Shown here one piece after another: positions 1 through 10,796 of a stretch of 64,000 bases of DNA; the first letter of the stretch is position 1, and every line of letters starts with the position of its first letter. This stretch comes from Parachitinimonas caeni (GTDB taxonomy: Bacteria > Pseudomonadota > Gammaproteobacteria > Burkholderiales > Chitinimonadaceae): assembly GCF_030129945.1 (NCBI RefSeq), contig NZ_JARRAF010000015.1, positions 1 through 64,000 of the forward strand, given 5' to 3'. The position numbers and the translations under genes are program-made. Under the pieces are notes generated by a model, which searched no databases, was not told the DNA's origin, and worked only from the letters and a program-made list of their open reading frames with translations.

Positions 1-347
1 TGCTTGAGATTGCCGACACCCTCCCGCACCAGCAGCCGGTTGACGCCCGAGCGCGAGGCTTCGGCATGGATGAAACGCCGGGTCACGGCGAGCAGGTCAT
101 CCAGCGGCAGCAGCAAGGTGGTGCGCAACGCCAGCACAATGGCTTCCTGGGCGGGCGAGAGTGTGGTCTGCAGCTTATGAGGACGATGCGAACGATCAGC
201 AAAGTCATCACGTTTCTGCCACTTGCGCACCGTATCCTTGCTGATGCTGTAACGCCGCATCAGCTCTACCTGCGGCAGGGTGGAATGACGGATTTCTTCC
301 CGGGTAAGCGGGGTGGTGCGCGCATTGCTGTGCAGGCGGTAACTCAT
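1..347 (-). CDS. IS481-family transposase, N-terminal part, cut by the window edge
   Basis: The minus strand is open from an ATG at 347 to the left edge, giving about 115 residues that begin MSYRLHSNARTTPLTREE and continue into a helix-turn-helix segment (QVELMRRYSISKDTVRKWQKR). This matches the N-terminal DNA-binding part of IS481/IS3-like DDE transposases; the catalytic DDE core would lie outside the window. The gene would cut and rejoin the ends of its own insertion sequence. I could not identify the terminal inverted repeat between 348 and 416, so whether the element is intact is unknown. It lies just downstream of an AT-rich orphan gene, which fits an accessory region. Confidence 0.8.
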   Translation of the reverse strand, partial: MSYRLHSNARTTPLTREEIRHSTLPQVELMRRYSISKDTVRKWQKRDDFADRSHRPHKLQTTLSPAQEAIVLALRTTLLLPLDDLLAVTRRFIHAEASRSGVNRLLVREGVGNLK

Positions 348-416
348 GATCAGGAAGGGTTCTCAAGTTGGGCGATCAGACTACGCAAAAGATCTCTGGC
401 CCGATAGAGCGGCCAG

Positions 417-1118
417 CTACGTCTTGGAATGGAATCTGGTGGAACCCAACAGTTTGGTGAATCTGGCAGGCTTGCATGGCTGATCGATATTGTATTTCTC
501 AGCCAAAATGGCGGCGTAATTGTTCAGCCGCTCCAGCTTCATATCCTGTATCTCCTCGCAAAATTTCCGATGTTTTGCGCTGATCTTGTCATATTGAATA
601 ACCAGATAATATAAAACCTGCTCATAAAACATAGCCGTGAATTGCACTTGGTCGCGCGGCGAATCTTCACTTTCCAGTAAATTCAGTATTTTATGGTCGT
701 GAATCATCTGTCGGACCATTTCTTCATCTCGCAGAATAATTGCCGCCACCACGCCGTAGTACCAGATGTGATAATCAAATCGATTTTCTTTCTCGCCTTG
801 CCTGACTTTGAATGTGGTGATTTTATCAAGCCAATGCCCAGAAAAAATTTCCTTTGGCTGAAAATGTAGCCGCATCATATACCAGGACGATTGCGCCATC
901 AGACGTAAGTAATCCAAAGCCCCCTTTGTGTCATCGGGGTAGAGTACTAAATGATTTTCCAGATTTGACTTTGAATATTCATGCGTGATTTGCAGGGCGT
1001 AAGGATATTCCTCAACCCTACCCATTTGTTCCCATAGGAAAGCCACGTTCTTTTGATGCTCCTCCGCAGAGTCATCCATCATGGTTATCGGTGATATGTG
1101 ACGTTTCAAGAAGTTCAT
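417..1118 (-). CDS. hypothetical protein, possibly Imm49-like
   Basis: A 233-residue cytosolic protein with no signal peptide or membrane segment. It is rich in aromatic and charged residues and looks all-helical. The central part (around residues 110-135, RFDYHIWYYGVVAAIILRDE) vaguely recalls immunity proteins of the Imm49 type, but I cannot confirm this. Base composition is clearly AT-richer than the neighbouring nrd genes, and it sits between an insertion sequence and a long AT-rich gap, so recent acquisition is likely. No partner toxin is seen in the window. Function unknown. Confidence 0.65.
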   Translation of the reverse strand: MNFLKRHISPITMMDDSAEEHQKNVAFLWEQMGRVEEYPYALQITHEYSKSNLENHLVLYPDDTKGALDYLRLMAQSSWYMMRLHFQPKEIFSGHWLDKITTFKVRQGEKENRFDYHIWYYGVVAAIILRDEEMVRQMIHDHKILNLLESEDSPRDQVQFTAMFYEQVLYYLVIQYDKISAKHRKFCEEIQDMKLERLNNYAAILAEKYNIDQPCKPARFTKLLGSTRFHSKT

Positions 1119-1573
1119 GTCAATCCCGCCCTGTCGGACATTTTAAGAGCCCACGATTTTACGCGAGACTGGGTACGAAAGAAGCATGATCCTGCGACAG
1201 GATATATTCTGATGATGTAAATGGCTGGTCCGCACTGCCTGTCTTTGTGGGCCCGGAAACAATTAAAATAGAGAAGTAATGTGAAATAGAAACTTGGTGA
1301 TGAATTATCTGCACTGAGTTGTTAAAGGTAATAATCGGAGATTGCCGGATTTGGGGTGATGACCTGAATCATTGAGAATTCTAATTTGCCATAGCGGCTT
1401 TTGTATCCCGGATTGCTTTTTTTGTTGCGCCGTATGAGGTTGCTAAAAGTCGATCCTTTCTGATAAATATAATTATCGCTTTGTCGTGCAATGGGGGTTG
1501 CGGGGATTCTCAGGTTTGATAAGAAGTAAAAGATTGGTGTGAGATGGAAAAGCGTGAAAGGTTGAAGGAAATA
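1119..1573. other. AT-rich intergenic stretch without a gene
   Basis: About 450 bases of markedly AT-rich sequence between the orphan gene and the nrdB terminator. No ORF with a convincing start or family match is present on either strand. The part next to 1118 should hold the promoter of the orphan gene. The composition suggests it arrived together with that gene and the adjacent insertion sequence. Confidence 0.5.
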
Positions 1574-1606
1574 AAAAAGCCACTTCTTTTAAAAGTGGCT
1601 TTTTCT
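1574..1606 (-). terminator. Rho-independent terminator after nrdB
   Basis: The inverted repeat AAAAAGCCACTT / AAGTGGCTTTTT (about 12 bp) is followed on the minus strand by a run of T. It begins 5 bases after the nrdB stop codon. The A/T tails on both sides mean it could work in both directions. Confidence 0.85.
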
Positions 1607-1610
1607 TTTT

Positions 1611-2783
1611 TTAATCCCAGCTCAATGCTCCGCCGGATTGGTATTCAATGACTCGGGTTTCGAAGAAATTCTTTTCTTTCTTCAGGTCGATCATTTCGCT
1701 CATCCACGGGAACGGGTTGGTCGCGCCGGGGAACATCGGCTCCAGGCCAATCTGCTGCATGCGGCGGTTGCAGATGAAGCGCAGGTAGTCTTTGAACATG
1801 CTGGCGTTCAGGCCCAGCACGCCACGTGGCATGGTGTCTTCGGCGTAGGCGTATTCAAGCTCCACCGCTTTCTGGAACAGCTCGTTCAGGCTTTGCTTGA
1901 ATTCTTCGGTCCACAGCTGTGGGTTTTCAAGCTTGATGGTGTTGATGAGGTCGATGCCGAAATTGCAGTGCATTGACTCGTCACGCAGGATGTACTGGTA
2001 TTGCTCGGCGGCGCCAGTCATTTTGTTTTGGCGGCCAAGACTCAGGATCTGCACGAAACCGACATAGAAGAAGATGCCTTCCATGATGCAGGCGAATACG
2101 ATCAGGCTTTTGAGCAGGGCCTGGTCGGCCTCGGGGGTGCCGGTCTTGAAGTTGGGGTTGGTCAGCGTGTCGATGAACGGTATCAGGAAGTCGTCTTTGT
2201 CCCGAATCGACTTGATTTCGTGGTAGGCATTGAACACTTCGCCTTCGTCGAGGCCGAGGCTTTCGACGATGTATTGGTAGGCATGGGTATGAATGGCTTC
2301 TTCAAATGCCTGGCGCAGCAGAAATTGGCGGCATTCCGGTGCGGTGATGTGGCGATAGGTGCCAAGCACGATGTTGTTGGCAGCCAGACTGTCGGCGGTA
2401 ACAAAGAAGCCAAGGTTACGTTTGACGATGCGGCGCTCGTCTTCGGTCAGGCCATTGGGGTTCTTCCACAGTTCGATGTCGCGCTGCATGTTGATTTCCT
2501 GCGGCATCCAGTGGTTGGCGCAGGTGGCGAGGTACTTTTCCCAGGCCCATTTGTATTTGAAGGGCACCAGTTGATTGACGTCGGTAGCGCCGTTGATGAT
2601 GCGTTTGTCTACCGCTGAGATCCGGCCCTTGTTGGCGGAGCTCATGCTGTTGGGGTTGTAGTCAGCGCTGGCCGGTGCTGCCTCGAAGCTGTACTGCGGC
2701 TGAGGCGCGGCGGCTGTGGGGGCTGCTACGGGTGCAGGGCGGGCAGCGGGTTGGGGGGTGGGTTCGTCGTCCCAGTTCAACAT
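1611..2783 (-). CDS. nrdB: ribonucleoside-diphosphate reductase, class Ia beta subunit
   Basis: Small subunit (390 residues) of aerobic ribonucleotide reductase; it generates the di-iron tyrosyl radical used by NrdA to make deoxynucleotides. The iron-site motifs EEAIHTHAY and RDESMHCNF are present, and the C-terminal tail that docks on NrdA is present (ending GGALSWD). The first 60 residues are a Pro/Ala-rich extension absent from the E. coli protein but common in betaproteobacteria. It lies downstream of nrdA on the same strand, separated by a methyltransferase gene, and ends at a strong terminator. Confidence 0.97.
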   Translation of the reverse strand: MLNWDDEPTPQPAARPAPVAAPTAAAPQPQYSFEAAPASADYNPNSMSSANKGRISAVDKRIINGATDVNQLVPFKYKWAWEKYLATCANHWMPQEINMQRDIELWKNPNGLTEDERRIVKRNLGFFVTADSLAANNIVLGTYRHITAPECRQFLLRQAFEEAIHTHAYQYIVESLGLDEGEVFNAYHEIKSIRDKDDFLIPFIDTLTNPNFKTGTPEADQALLKSLIVFACIMEGIFFYVGFVQILSLGRQNKMTGAAEQYQYILRDESMHCNFGIDLINTIKLENPQLWTEEFKQSLNELFQKAVELEYAYAEDTMPRGVLGLNASMFKDYLRFICNRRMQQIGLEPMFPGATNPFPWMSEMIDLKKEKNFFETRVIEYQSGGALSWD

Positions 2784-2853
2784 ATTGGTTTCCTTGCTTA
2801 ATAGTCATTGCCAATCCGCTCGGGAGCACCTCCTGCTTGGAGGGCTGCCGGGC

Positions 2854-3507
2854 TTATTGGTTTAGTATTTGTATCTCGGGTGCTGAAGCCTTGAGTGCGG
2901 GCAGTTCGTCGCTGAAGGTGGGCCGCTTTTGCAGTACGAATTCAATCGCGCATTCCGCAACGGGCGTCAGCGTTTGGTCAAAATTGGCCTGGGCCAGCAC
3001 TTTCCGGAAGAAGTTGTTTTGCAGGCAAACGCGTTCTACCCCAACCCGGTCGCCGACTTCGCGCAGCAGGTCGAGCACATTGATGGACTTGGGCATCGTG
3101 CTTTGTGGCTTGTAGATGGTAAAGCTCCACTTGTGGTCGCTATTACGCTGGCTGGGCCAGTCGCCCAGTTCGTAGTAGTCCTCATCCGGCACGGTGATGA
3201 TCAGGAAGCCGCCGGGTTTTACCACGCGAATCCAGTTATCAAGTGCGACCCGCACATCAACCATGTGCTCAAGGCAATGGCTGGAGTGGATGAAGTCAAC
3301 ACAGTTGTCCGGCAGGGCTTCCAGATACTGGGCATCGCCCTGTTCCCTGTCCCAGGTCATGACTTCCTGCATCAGCGGGAAAACGCCTACATATTGGCCC
3401 AAAGGGTCCGGGCCTCCGCCAATATCAATGCCACGGCCTACAAAGTAACGATTCAGAAATGCACCATCCGAGTGACGACGTACAGCTGCCTTGCTTTGCT
3501 CGTTCAT
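2854..3507 (-). CDS. class I SAM-dependent methyltransferase
   Basis: A 217-residue soluble protein with the Rossmann methyltransferase pattern: SAM-binding loop GIDIGGGPDPLG near residue 30, an acidic strand end (TWDREQGDA), SSHCLEHM near residue 95 and VKPGGFLIITVPDEDY near residue 120. This is the Methyltransf_11-like layout. The substrate cannot be read from the sequence. It sits between nrdA and nrdB in the same orientation, 70 bases before nrdB and 170 after nrdA, so it may be co-transcribed with them. That position is unusual and need not mean a role in nucleotide metabolism. Confidence 0.85.
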   Translation of the reverse strand: MNEQSKAAVRRHSDGAFLNRYFVGRGIDIGGGPDPLGQYVGVFPLMQEVMTWDREQGDAQYLEALPDNCVDFIHSSHCLEHMVDVRVALDNWIRVVKPGGFLIITVPDEDYYELGDWPSQRNSDHKWSFTIYKPQSTMPKSINVLDLLREVGDRVGVERVCLQNNFFRKVLAQANFDQTLTPVAECAIEFVLQKRPTFSDELPALKASAPEIQILNQ

Positions 3508-3520
3508 TGTTTGTCCTTGA

Positions 3521-3549
3521 GGCTTTGCTGGCCAATAGTCAACAGAGCC
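3521..3549. repeat. small imperfect palindrome related to the dispersed TIR family
   Basis: GGCTTTGCTGGC and GTCAACAGAGCC flank a 5-base centre. The right arm is identical to the end of the larger repeat elements elsewhere in the window (for example at 32578-32589), and the left arm is a degraded copy. It overlaps the region just upstream of the methyltransferase start at 3507. Best read as a remnant of a miniature element. Confidence 0.5.
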
Positions 3550-3584
3550 GGGCTAATGGGTATTTTGATAGGCGCCTGCTGGAG

Positions 3585-3606
3585 GGGCGTGGCCATGACC
3601 ACGCCC
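3585..3606. other. stable hairpin between nrdA and the methyltransferase gene
   Basis: GGGCGTGG / CCACGCCC, an 8-bp stem with a 6-base loop, lies 70 bases after the nrdA stop. There is no T-run, so it is more likely a processing or attenuation structure than a classical terminator. Confidence 0.5.
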
Positions 3607-3678
3607 GCTTTCAGTTTTCAGAGAGGCTCCAGCCTATTGCTTGGGTATAAGCAGGGGCCAGACCCGTGCCGTGCCAAA

Positions 3679-6594
<2,916 letters not shown>

Positions 6595-7145
6595 TTTTTG
6601 TGCACGGGGTTCAGGTTGCCGGTGATATGCCTTGTCAGACGATCGGCAAGGCCGATTCCGACTGTGGATTACTCCGGGGGTAACTTGTGGAAAAACACTA
6701 GATGTTGTGTTCTTTCATCACCCAGACCACCGTATCTAGTAGATAGGTAACTGGTGCGACTTTATCAAGAAACACCCACAACGAGCTAGCCATTGACTTT
6801 TTTACGAATTGGGCATGCCCATTCCAGCTCCTTGTTTTGGCTGAACTTTCGCCGAAAATTGCCAGGTGCGTGTTGTGTCGCAAAAGTGGCCTGCTGCCAG
6901 CAAATAAAGGCTTTGGATGGACGTGAACTGGCCATTGCGCCGGTTATCTGCAGGCGACGAATGAGGCTTTTACAACGGTCGATAGGCTTTCGCGCGGACG
7001 AGCACGCCCATTGCTCGGCTGCCGGTCTGGTATCGGCCAGGGCAAATGGGTGTGCAGGATGAGGGGGACGTGGGCGGTTCCGAATCGAAACGGGCGGGTT
7101 CGGGGAGGAGGCTGGCTGGTGCTGAATGGTCTTACCGCAGGCCGC
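6595..7145. other. long intergenic region upstream of nrdA
   Basis: 551 bases between the response regulator stop and nrdA. It must contain the nrdA promoter and holds the NrdR box at 6695-6710, a DnaA-box-like TGTGGAAAA at 6686-6694 (one mismatch from the consensus on the other strand), and a palindrome TATCTA-G-TAGATA at 6733-6745. A plus-strand reading frame at 6793-7062 has no start signal or family resemblance and is not called as a gene. Nothing else was recognised. Confidence 0.6.
6695..6710 (-). promoter_or_regulatory. NrdR box upstream of nrdA
   Basis: ACACTAGATGTTGTGT matches the NrdR consensus acaCwAtATaTwGtgt at about 14 of 16 positions and is palindromic. NrdR represses ribonucleotide reductase genes when dATP is plentiful, so the position about 100 bases before nrdA is functionally sensible. 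A second box is expected one to three helical turns away; only a weak candidate is seen near 6729-6745. Confidence 0.7.
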
Positions 7146-7808
7146 TCATTCGAATTTGTACCCCGCGCCGTAGACGGACTGGATGTATTCGTGATCCGGG
7201 TCTACATCGGCCATCTTGCGGCGCAGTTTCTTGACGTGGCTGTCTACCGTGCGATCTGCAACAACGCGGTTGTCTTCGTAGATCTTGTTCATCAGCATGT
7301 CGCGCGAGTAGATGCGGCCTGGGTGTCTGGCCAGGAGCCGCAGCAGTTGATACTCGATCTGGGTGAGATCCAGTGTCTGGCCCAGCAGCGTGGCGCGCAG
7401 CTTGTCGTCTTCGAACTGGAGCGGGGTGTCGGCTGGCGCTGGGCCGGGGCTGCGCCGACGCAGCACGGCTTTTACCCGTGCAACGGCCTCTCGCATGCTG
7501 TAGGGCTTGCAGATGTAGTCATCTGCGCCCAGCTCCAGGCCGAGCAGGCGGTCGATTTCTTCGACGCGTGCTGTGGTGATCAGGATCGGGATGTCGCTGT
7601 GGCGGCGCAGCTCCCGGCAGATACTGAGCCCGTCTACGCCGGGCAGCATCAGGTCCAGCATGATGGCGTCCGGCGTGTTGGCGGTAACCCAGGGCACGAC
7701 AGCATTGCCATTATCCAGCCAGTGGGTGTCGTAGCCGGCTTGACGCAGGAAGTCCTGCAGAAGTCCGGCCAGACGTTCTTCGTCTTCAACGATCAATACG
7801 CGCTGCAT
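7146..7808 (-). CDS. OmpR/PhoB-family response regulator
   Basis: 220-residue two-component regulator. The receiver domain (residues 1-115) begins MQRVLIVEDEERL, with phosphoacceptor Asp52 in IMLDLMLPG and a conserved Lys in YICKPYSMREA. The C-terminal winged helix (about 130-218) has LTQIEYQLLRLLARHPG and DSHVKKLRRK, the OmpR-type DNA-recognition region. The start at 7808 is preferred because the receiver begins there; a longer frame to 7847 would add an atypical tail and overlap the kinase. It follows the kinase gene with a 2-base gap, so the two are translated together. The pair resembles BaeS/BaeR in architecture. Confidence 0.93.
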   Translation of the reverse strand: MQRVLIVEDEERLAGLLQDFLRQAGYDTHWLDNGNAVVPWVTANTPDAIMLDLMLPGVDGLSICRELRRHSDIPILITTARVEEIDRLLGLELGADDYICKPYSMREAVARVKAVLRRRSPGPAPADTPLQFEDDKLRATLLGQTLDLTQIEYQLLRLLARHPGRIYSRDMLMNKIYEDNRVVADRTVDSHVKKLRRKMADVDPDHEYIQSVYGAGYKFE

Positions 7809-7810
7809 GA

Positions 7811-9250
7811 TCAGCTTTCCAGTGAGGGCAGGTCGATGGTGATGCAAAGTCCACCCAGCGGGCTGTGGCTGGCGGAGACTTTGCCATTATGGGCATGGAC
7901 AATATTGGCGACGATGGCAAGCCCCAGGCCAGTGCCACCCGTGGCGCGCTGCCGGCTGGCATCGACGCGGTAAAAGCGCTCGAACAGGTGGGGCAGTGCG
8001 TCATCCGGTACGCCGGGGTTGCTGTCCTGCCAAAGCAGTCGCCAGCCATCGCTACTGCGACGCAGCTGGATGGAGACCTTGCCCGGTGCATCGGTATAAC
8101 GCAGGCTGTTCTGGGCCAGATTGGTGGTCAGCTGGGCCAGCTTGTCGGCATCGCCTTGCAGGCGGGCATGGGCAGGGAGGTCGAAAGTGAATTCGATACC
8201 GGCCCGTTTGAAGCTGGTGCTGAAGCCTTCCAGCTCATCCTGCAGTAGCTCGGCCAGATCAACCGGACGGAATTCATAGCGCATGGCGGCGCGCTCGCTT
8301 AGCAGCAGTTCCTTGAGCTCATCGACGAGGCGGGACATGCGCCCAACCTGGCCCCCCAGCTGCAGGTTGGTGGATTGATCGTAGCTGCGTACCCCCTCGC
8401 GCAATGCTTCCAGCTCGCCCTGCAGGACGCTCAGCGGCGTGCGCAGCTCGTGGGCCAGATCGGTCAGCCATTGGCGTTGGGCATCGGAGTGTTCCTGCAA
8501 GGTGGCGGCGAGCAGATTGACGTTGACGGCCAGCCGGCCCAGATCGTCGTTGCTGCCGGTGGGCAGGCGCACGCTATTGTCGCGGGCGGCCAGGCGGGCC
8601 AGTGCTTCGTCGATTCGTTGTACCGGTTTGAGCAATATGCGCGAAAGCGGCCAGGACAGGACCACGGCCAGAATGGCGGCGACGCCACAGCCGACCAGCA
8701 GCAGCTGCTGCAGGCTGCGAAAGAAAATATTGTCGGCACTGTTGAAGGTCGCATCATTTCGTACTGGCAGACGCGCCAGATAGCCGAAAAGGCGGCCATC
8801 GGTGCCGTGAATCGGATATTTTTCCAGCAGATGCGGTGGCAAGCGTGGCCCGATGATGACTTGCCCCTGCTCGTTCAATAGCACGATCGGTATTTGTGGG
8901 CGACGGTCAACACTCATGCCGGGCGGTAGCGGGTCACGGTCCGGGCCGGCATCAGCTCCGGCGGGTGGCAGGTCGATGGTGGTGGTGGGCTGGGGGGGCA
9001 GCATGGTTTCCAGCGCCTTGTTCCAGACGGGCGGCGAGTCGATGAGTAAGCGCCATTTCTCCGGCGTGGCAAAGCGTGCCTGCACCAGATACTGCAAGCC
9101 CAGAACCATCTGTCGCTGGCCTTGATCGACAAAAGTGGTGAAACCCTGCTCAAAACCCAGTCTGACGGTCAGGTACAGGGCGGCGACAATCACCAGCCCG
9201 AAGCTGGTCAGGGCCAGCATCAGTTTTGTTCTCAGACCCAGTTGAAACAT
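7811..9250 (-). CDS. membrane sensor histidine kinase (HAMP, HisKA, HATPase)
   Basis: 479-residue inner-membrane kinase, the partner of the regulator directly downstream. Membrane segment 1 is near residues 10-28 and segment 2 near 181-202, enclosing a periplasmic sensor of about 150 residues containing a Pro-rich stretch. A HAMP linker (LSRILLKPVQRIDEALARLA) precedes the HisKA box LTDLAHELRTPLSVL with phospho-His267. The ATPase has the N-box TNLAQNSLRYTD and the G-box GGTGLGLAIV. The start at 9250 (MFQLGLRTKL) places the first membrane helix at the usual distance; a longer frame reaches 9286. The stimulus is unknown. Confidence 0.92.
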   Translation of the reverse strand: MFQLGLRTKLMLALTSFGLVIVAALYLTVRLGFEQGFTTFVDQGQRQMVLGLQYLVQARFATPEKWRLLIDSPPVWNKALETMLPPQPTTTIDLPPAGADAGPDRDPLPPGMSVDRRPQIPIVLLNEQGQVIIGPRLPPHLLEKYPIHGTDGRLFGYLARLPVRNDATFNSADNIFFRSLQQLLLVGCGVAAILAVVLSWPLSRILLKPVQRIDEALARLAARDNSVRLPTGSNDDLGRLAVNVNLLAATLQEHSDAQRQWLTDLAHELRTPLSVLQGELEALREGVRSYDQSTNLQLGGQVGRMSRLVDELKELLLSERAAMRYEFRPVDLAELLQDELEGFSTSFKRAGIEFTFDLPAHARLQGDADKLAQLTTNLAQNSLRYTDAPGKVSIQLRRSSDGWRLLWQDSNPGVPDDALPHLFERFYRVDASRQRATGGTGLGLAIVANIVHAHNGKVSASHSPLGGLCITIDLPSLES

Positions 9251-9278
9251 GCACTGCTCTCCGTGTCGATGCGTCGCA

Positions 9279-9316
9279 AAGCCCAATGGTAACCGCTGCG
9301 GGTTACCTCCGGGCTT
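9279..9316. other. long hairpin just upstream of the sensor kinase gene
   Basis: AAGCCC-AAT-GGTAACC / GGTTACC-TCC-GGGCTT encloses a 6-base loop, two paired arms with a symmetric 3-base bulge. It sits in the 5' untranslated region of the kinase gene, 29 bases before its start. It has no T-run on either strand. Confidence 0.6.
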
Positions 9317-9321
9317 GGCAT

Positions 9322-9402
9322 CGGTTCAAGATCGGCCTGACAGCAGCTGAGGGCGGCGAGGTGGCTTGCCTCCCTCAGTGTGACCGGCCCGGCCTTGAAC
9401 CG
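9322..9402. other. 81-base imperfect stem-loop between the Vps62-like gene and the kinase
   Basis: The outer arms CGGTTCAAG (9322-9330) and CTTGAACCG (9394-9402) are perfect. Further in, CGGCC, CTGAGGG and GG pair with their counterparts, giving a long cruciform-capable structure. It starts about 20 bases after the Vps62-like stop codon. It could end transcription or be a processed RNA element; there is no T-run. Confidence 0.5.
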
Positions 9403-9423
9403 ACTGCTTTCAGGTGCGATCGG

Positions 9424-10506
9424 TTAACGGTCTTCGCCTTTCCACCAAGGGTTTTGCCAGGGGCCGATCGGGCCGGTGCCCAGACGGTAGTCATCAAGCA
9501 GATTGGTGTATTTGAAGAGCGTGGTGGCCAGGTTGGCCAAGTCGGCATCTTCTACGTAATAAATGTTGCCTTCAGGGTCTTGAACCTTGGTGTTGTCAAC
9601 ATTGATCCGGCCCCAACGGCCCGGAAACTGGGTGATTGGATGGGTAGGGGTGCTGCCGTCTGTGGTGGCCAGTACACGAACGCGGCCGAAGGTGTCCCAG
9701 GTCTTGCCATGATTGTCCGTGACATCGCCGACATACAGTTCATAGAGACCGGCAGGGGTGACGATGCCGCGCGAAGTCCAGCTCCAGTCATCGTTGATGA
9801 TGGTACTGCTGGAGTAGAACCGGTCCTCAGAGTGGGTGCCGTGTGAATTGCGTGCAACGTAAACCCTGGGTCGGTTGTAGGACCAGTCGATTTCATTGGG
9901 CGACAACTGACCTTGCTTGCCATGCGCATTCAGGAAAATATCGGTGACTTCACCGCTTTGGGCATCGATGCGCACGCTCATGTGCTCCCAGTCACCCGGA
10001 TGGCGGCCGAAATTGCACCATTCAAAATTGGTCTTGGTCATGCTGTCCCACGTGTAGCGCTTGGTGTGGGCACGGAACATCTCGCAGCCGTTGTAGCCGA
10101 AGAGCATTGAGTAATGCACCTCGCGATAGGCGTGGCCATCTTTGGTGTAACTGACTACGTTGGCGTAGATCGGCGCATTGGCATCATAGGTGGTGCCGTA
10201 GGTGGTCGCGTTATTGTCGAGGTAGAAGTCATCCTTCCGGCGCAGATCGGTGCCGGTGATCGTGGTTATTTCAGCCACAGTCTTGGGATAGGCTTTCAGG
10301 ACGTTACCGTTCTTATCCTTGAGTATCGAGTTTTGATAGAAGGTCTCAATCGAAACCGGGAAGTTGGTTTCTTCGCTGGCAAATCGCATGATGGGAGCCA
10401 ATGCGTTGGCAAGCTCGGTATCGTTCATGCCGGGGTTCACGGTAACGGCAGCAGCGGGCAAGGCGGCGACAAGTGCGGCAAATACGGGCAGTTGCTTGAA
10501 TTTCAT
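9424..10506 (-). CDS. secreted Vps62-like (DUF946) protein
   Basis: 360 residues with a clear Sec signal peptide (MKFKQLPVFAALVAALPAAA). The mature protein has features of the Vps62/DUF946 family, best known from fungi and plants: LAPIMRFASEE near the N-terminus, FGRHPGDWEHMSVRID in the middle, RVYVARNSHGTHSE, and a GPWQNPWW ending. The repeated His/Asp/Glu motifs suggest a metal- or ligand-binding surface, but no activity is established. The start at 10506 is chosen for the signal peptide; a frame to 10563 is open but adds an unlikely leader. No operon partner; long hairpins follow the gene. Confidence 0.75.
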   Translation of the reverse strand: MKFKQLPVFAALVAALPAAAVTVNPGMNDTELANALAPIMRFASEETNFPVSIETFYQNSILKDKNGNVLKAYPKTVAEITTITGTDLRRKDDFYLDNNATTYGTTYDANAPIYANVVSYTKDGHAYREVHYSMLFGYNGCEMFRAHTKRYTWDSMTKTNFEWCNFGRHPGDWEHMSVRIDAQSGEVTDIFLNAHGKQGQLSPNEIDWSYNRPRVYVARNSHGTHSEDRFYSSSTIINDDWSWTSRGIVTPAGLYELYVGDVTDNHGKTWDTFGRVRVLATTDGSTPTHPITQFPGRWGRINVDNTKVQDPEGNIYYVEDADLANLATTLFKYTNLLDDYRLGTGPIGPWQNPWWKGEDR

Positions 10507-10796
10507 GATTATTTTCCTGTGGTCAATGAAGGATGTTGTCTGGCGGGCAGTGCAGAGCAACATCCGATGTCGTGCAGACTACAGGGGCATTTCGCAGAAA
10601 TTCGGGACGAAAATGTCAAAAAAATGACACGCTTTCAGGCATTGCATAAGAGACAGCAGGCTGTTGCCATCAGCAATCATGTAGAAGGTCGGCGCAGGCA
10701 AGCAAGGCGACTGGGTCGGGCGCTGCCTGCGTTGCGTTTGCAGGCGCGCCGGGAGATGTGTGCGGGGGTGGGTCAGATATTTGGCGGGGCGCCTGG

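Noticed and set aside
66-407. Open plus-strand frame of 113 codons at the left edge
   Set aside because: It is the shadow of the IS481 transposase on the other strand, which has the real helix-turn-helix motif and start.
6793-7062. Possible small gene in the nrdA upstream region
   Set aside because: No ribosome-binding site, no recognisable domain, and it overlaps a regulatory region.
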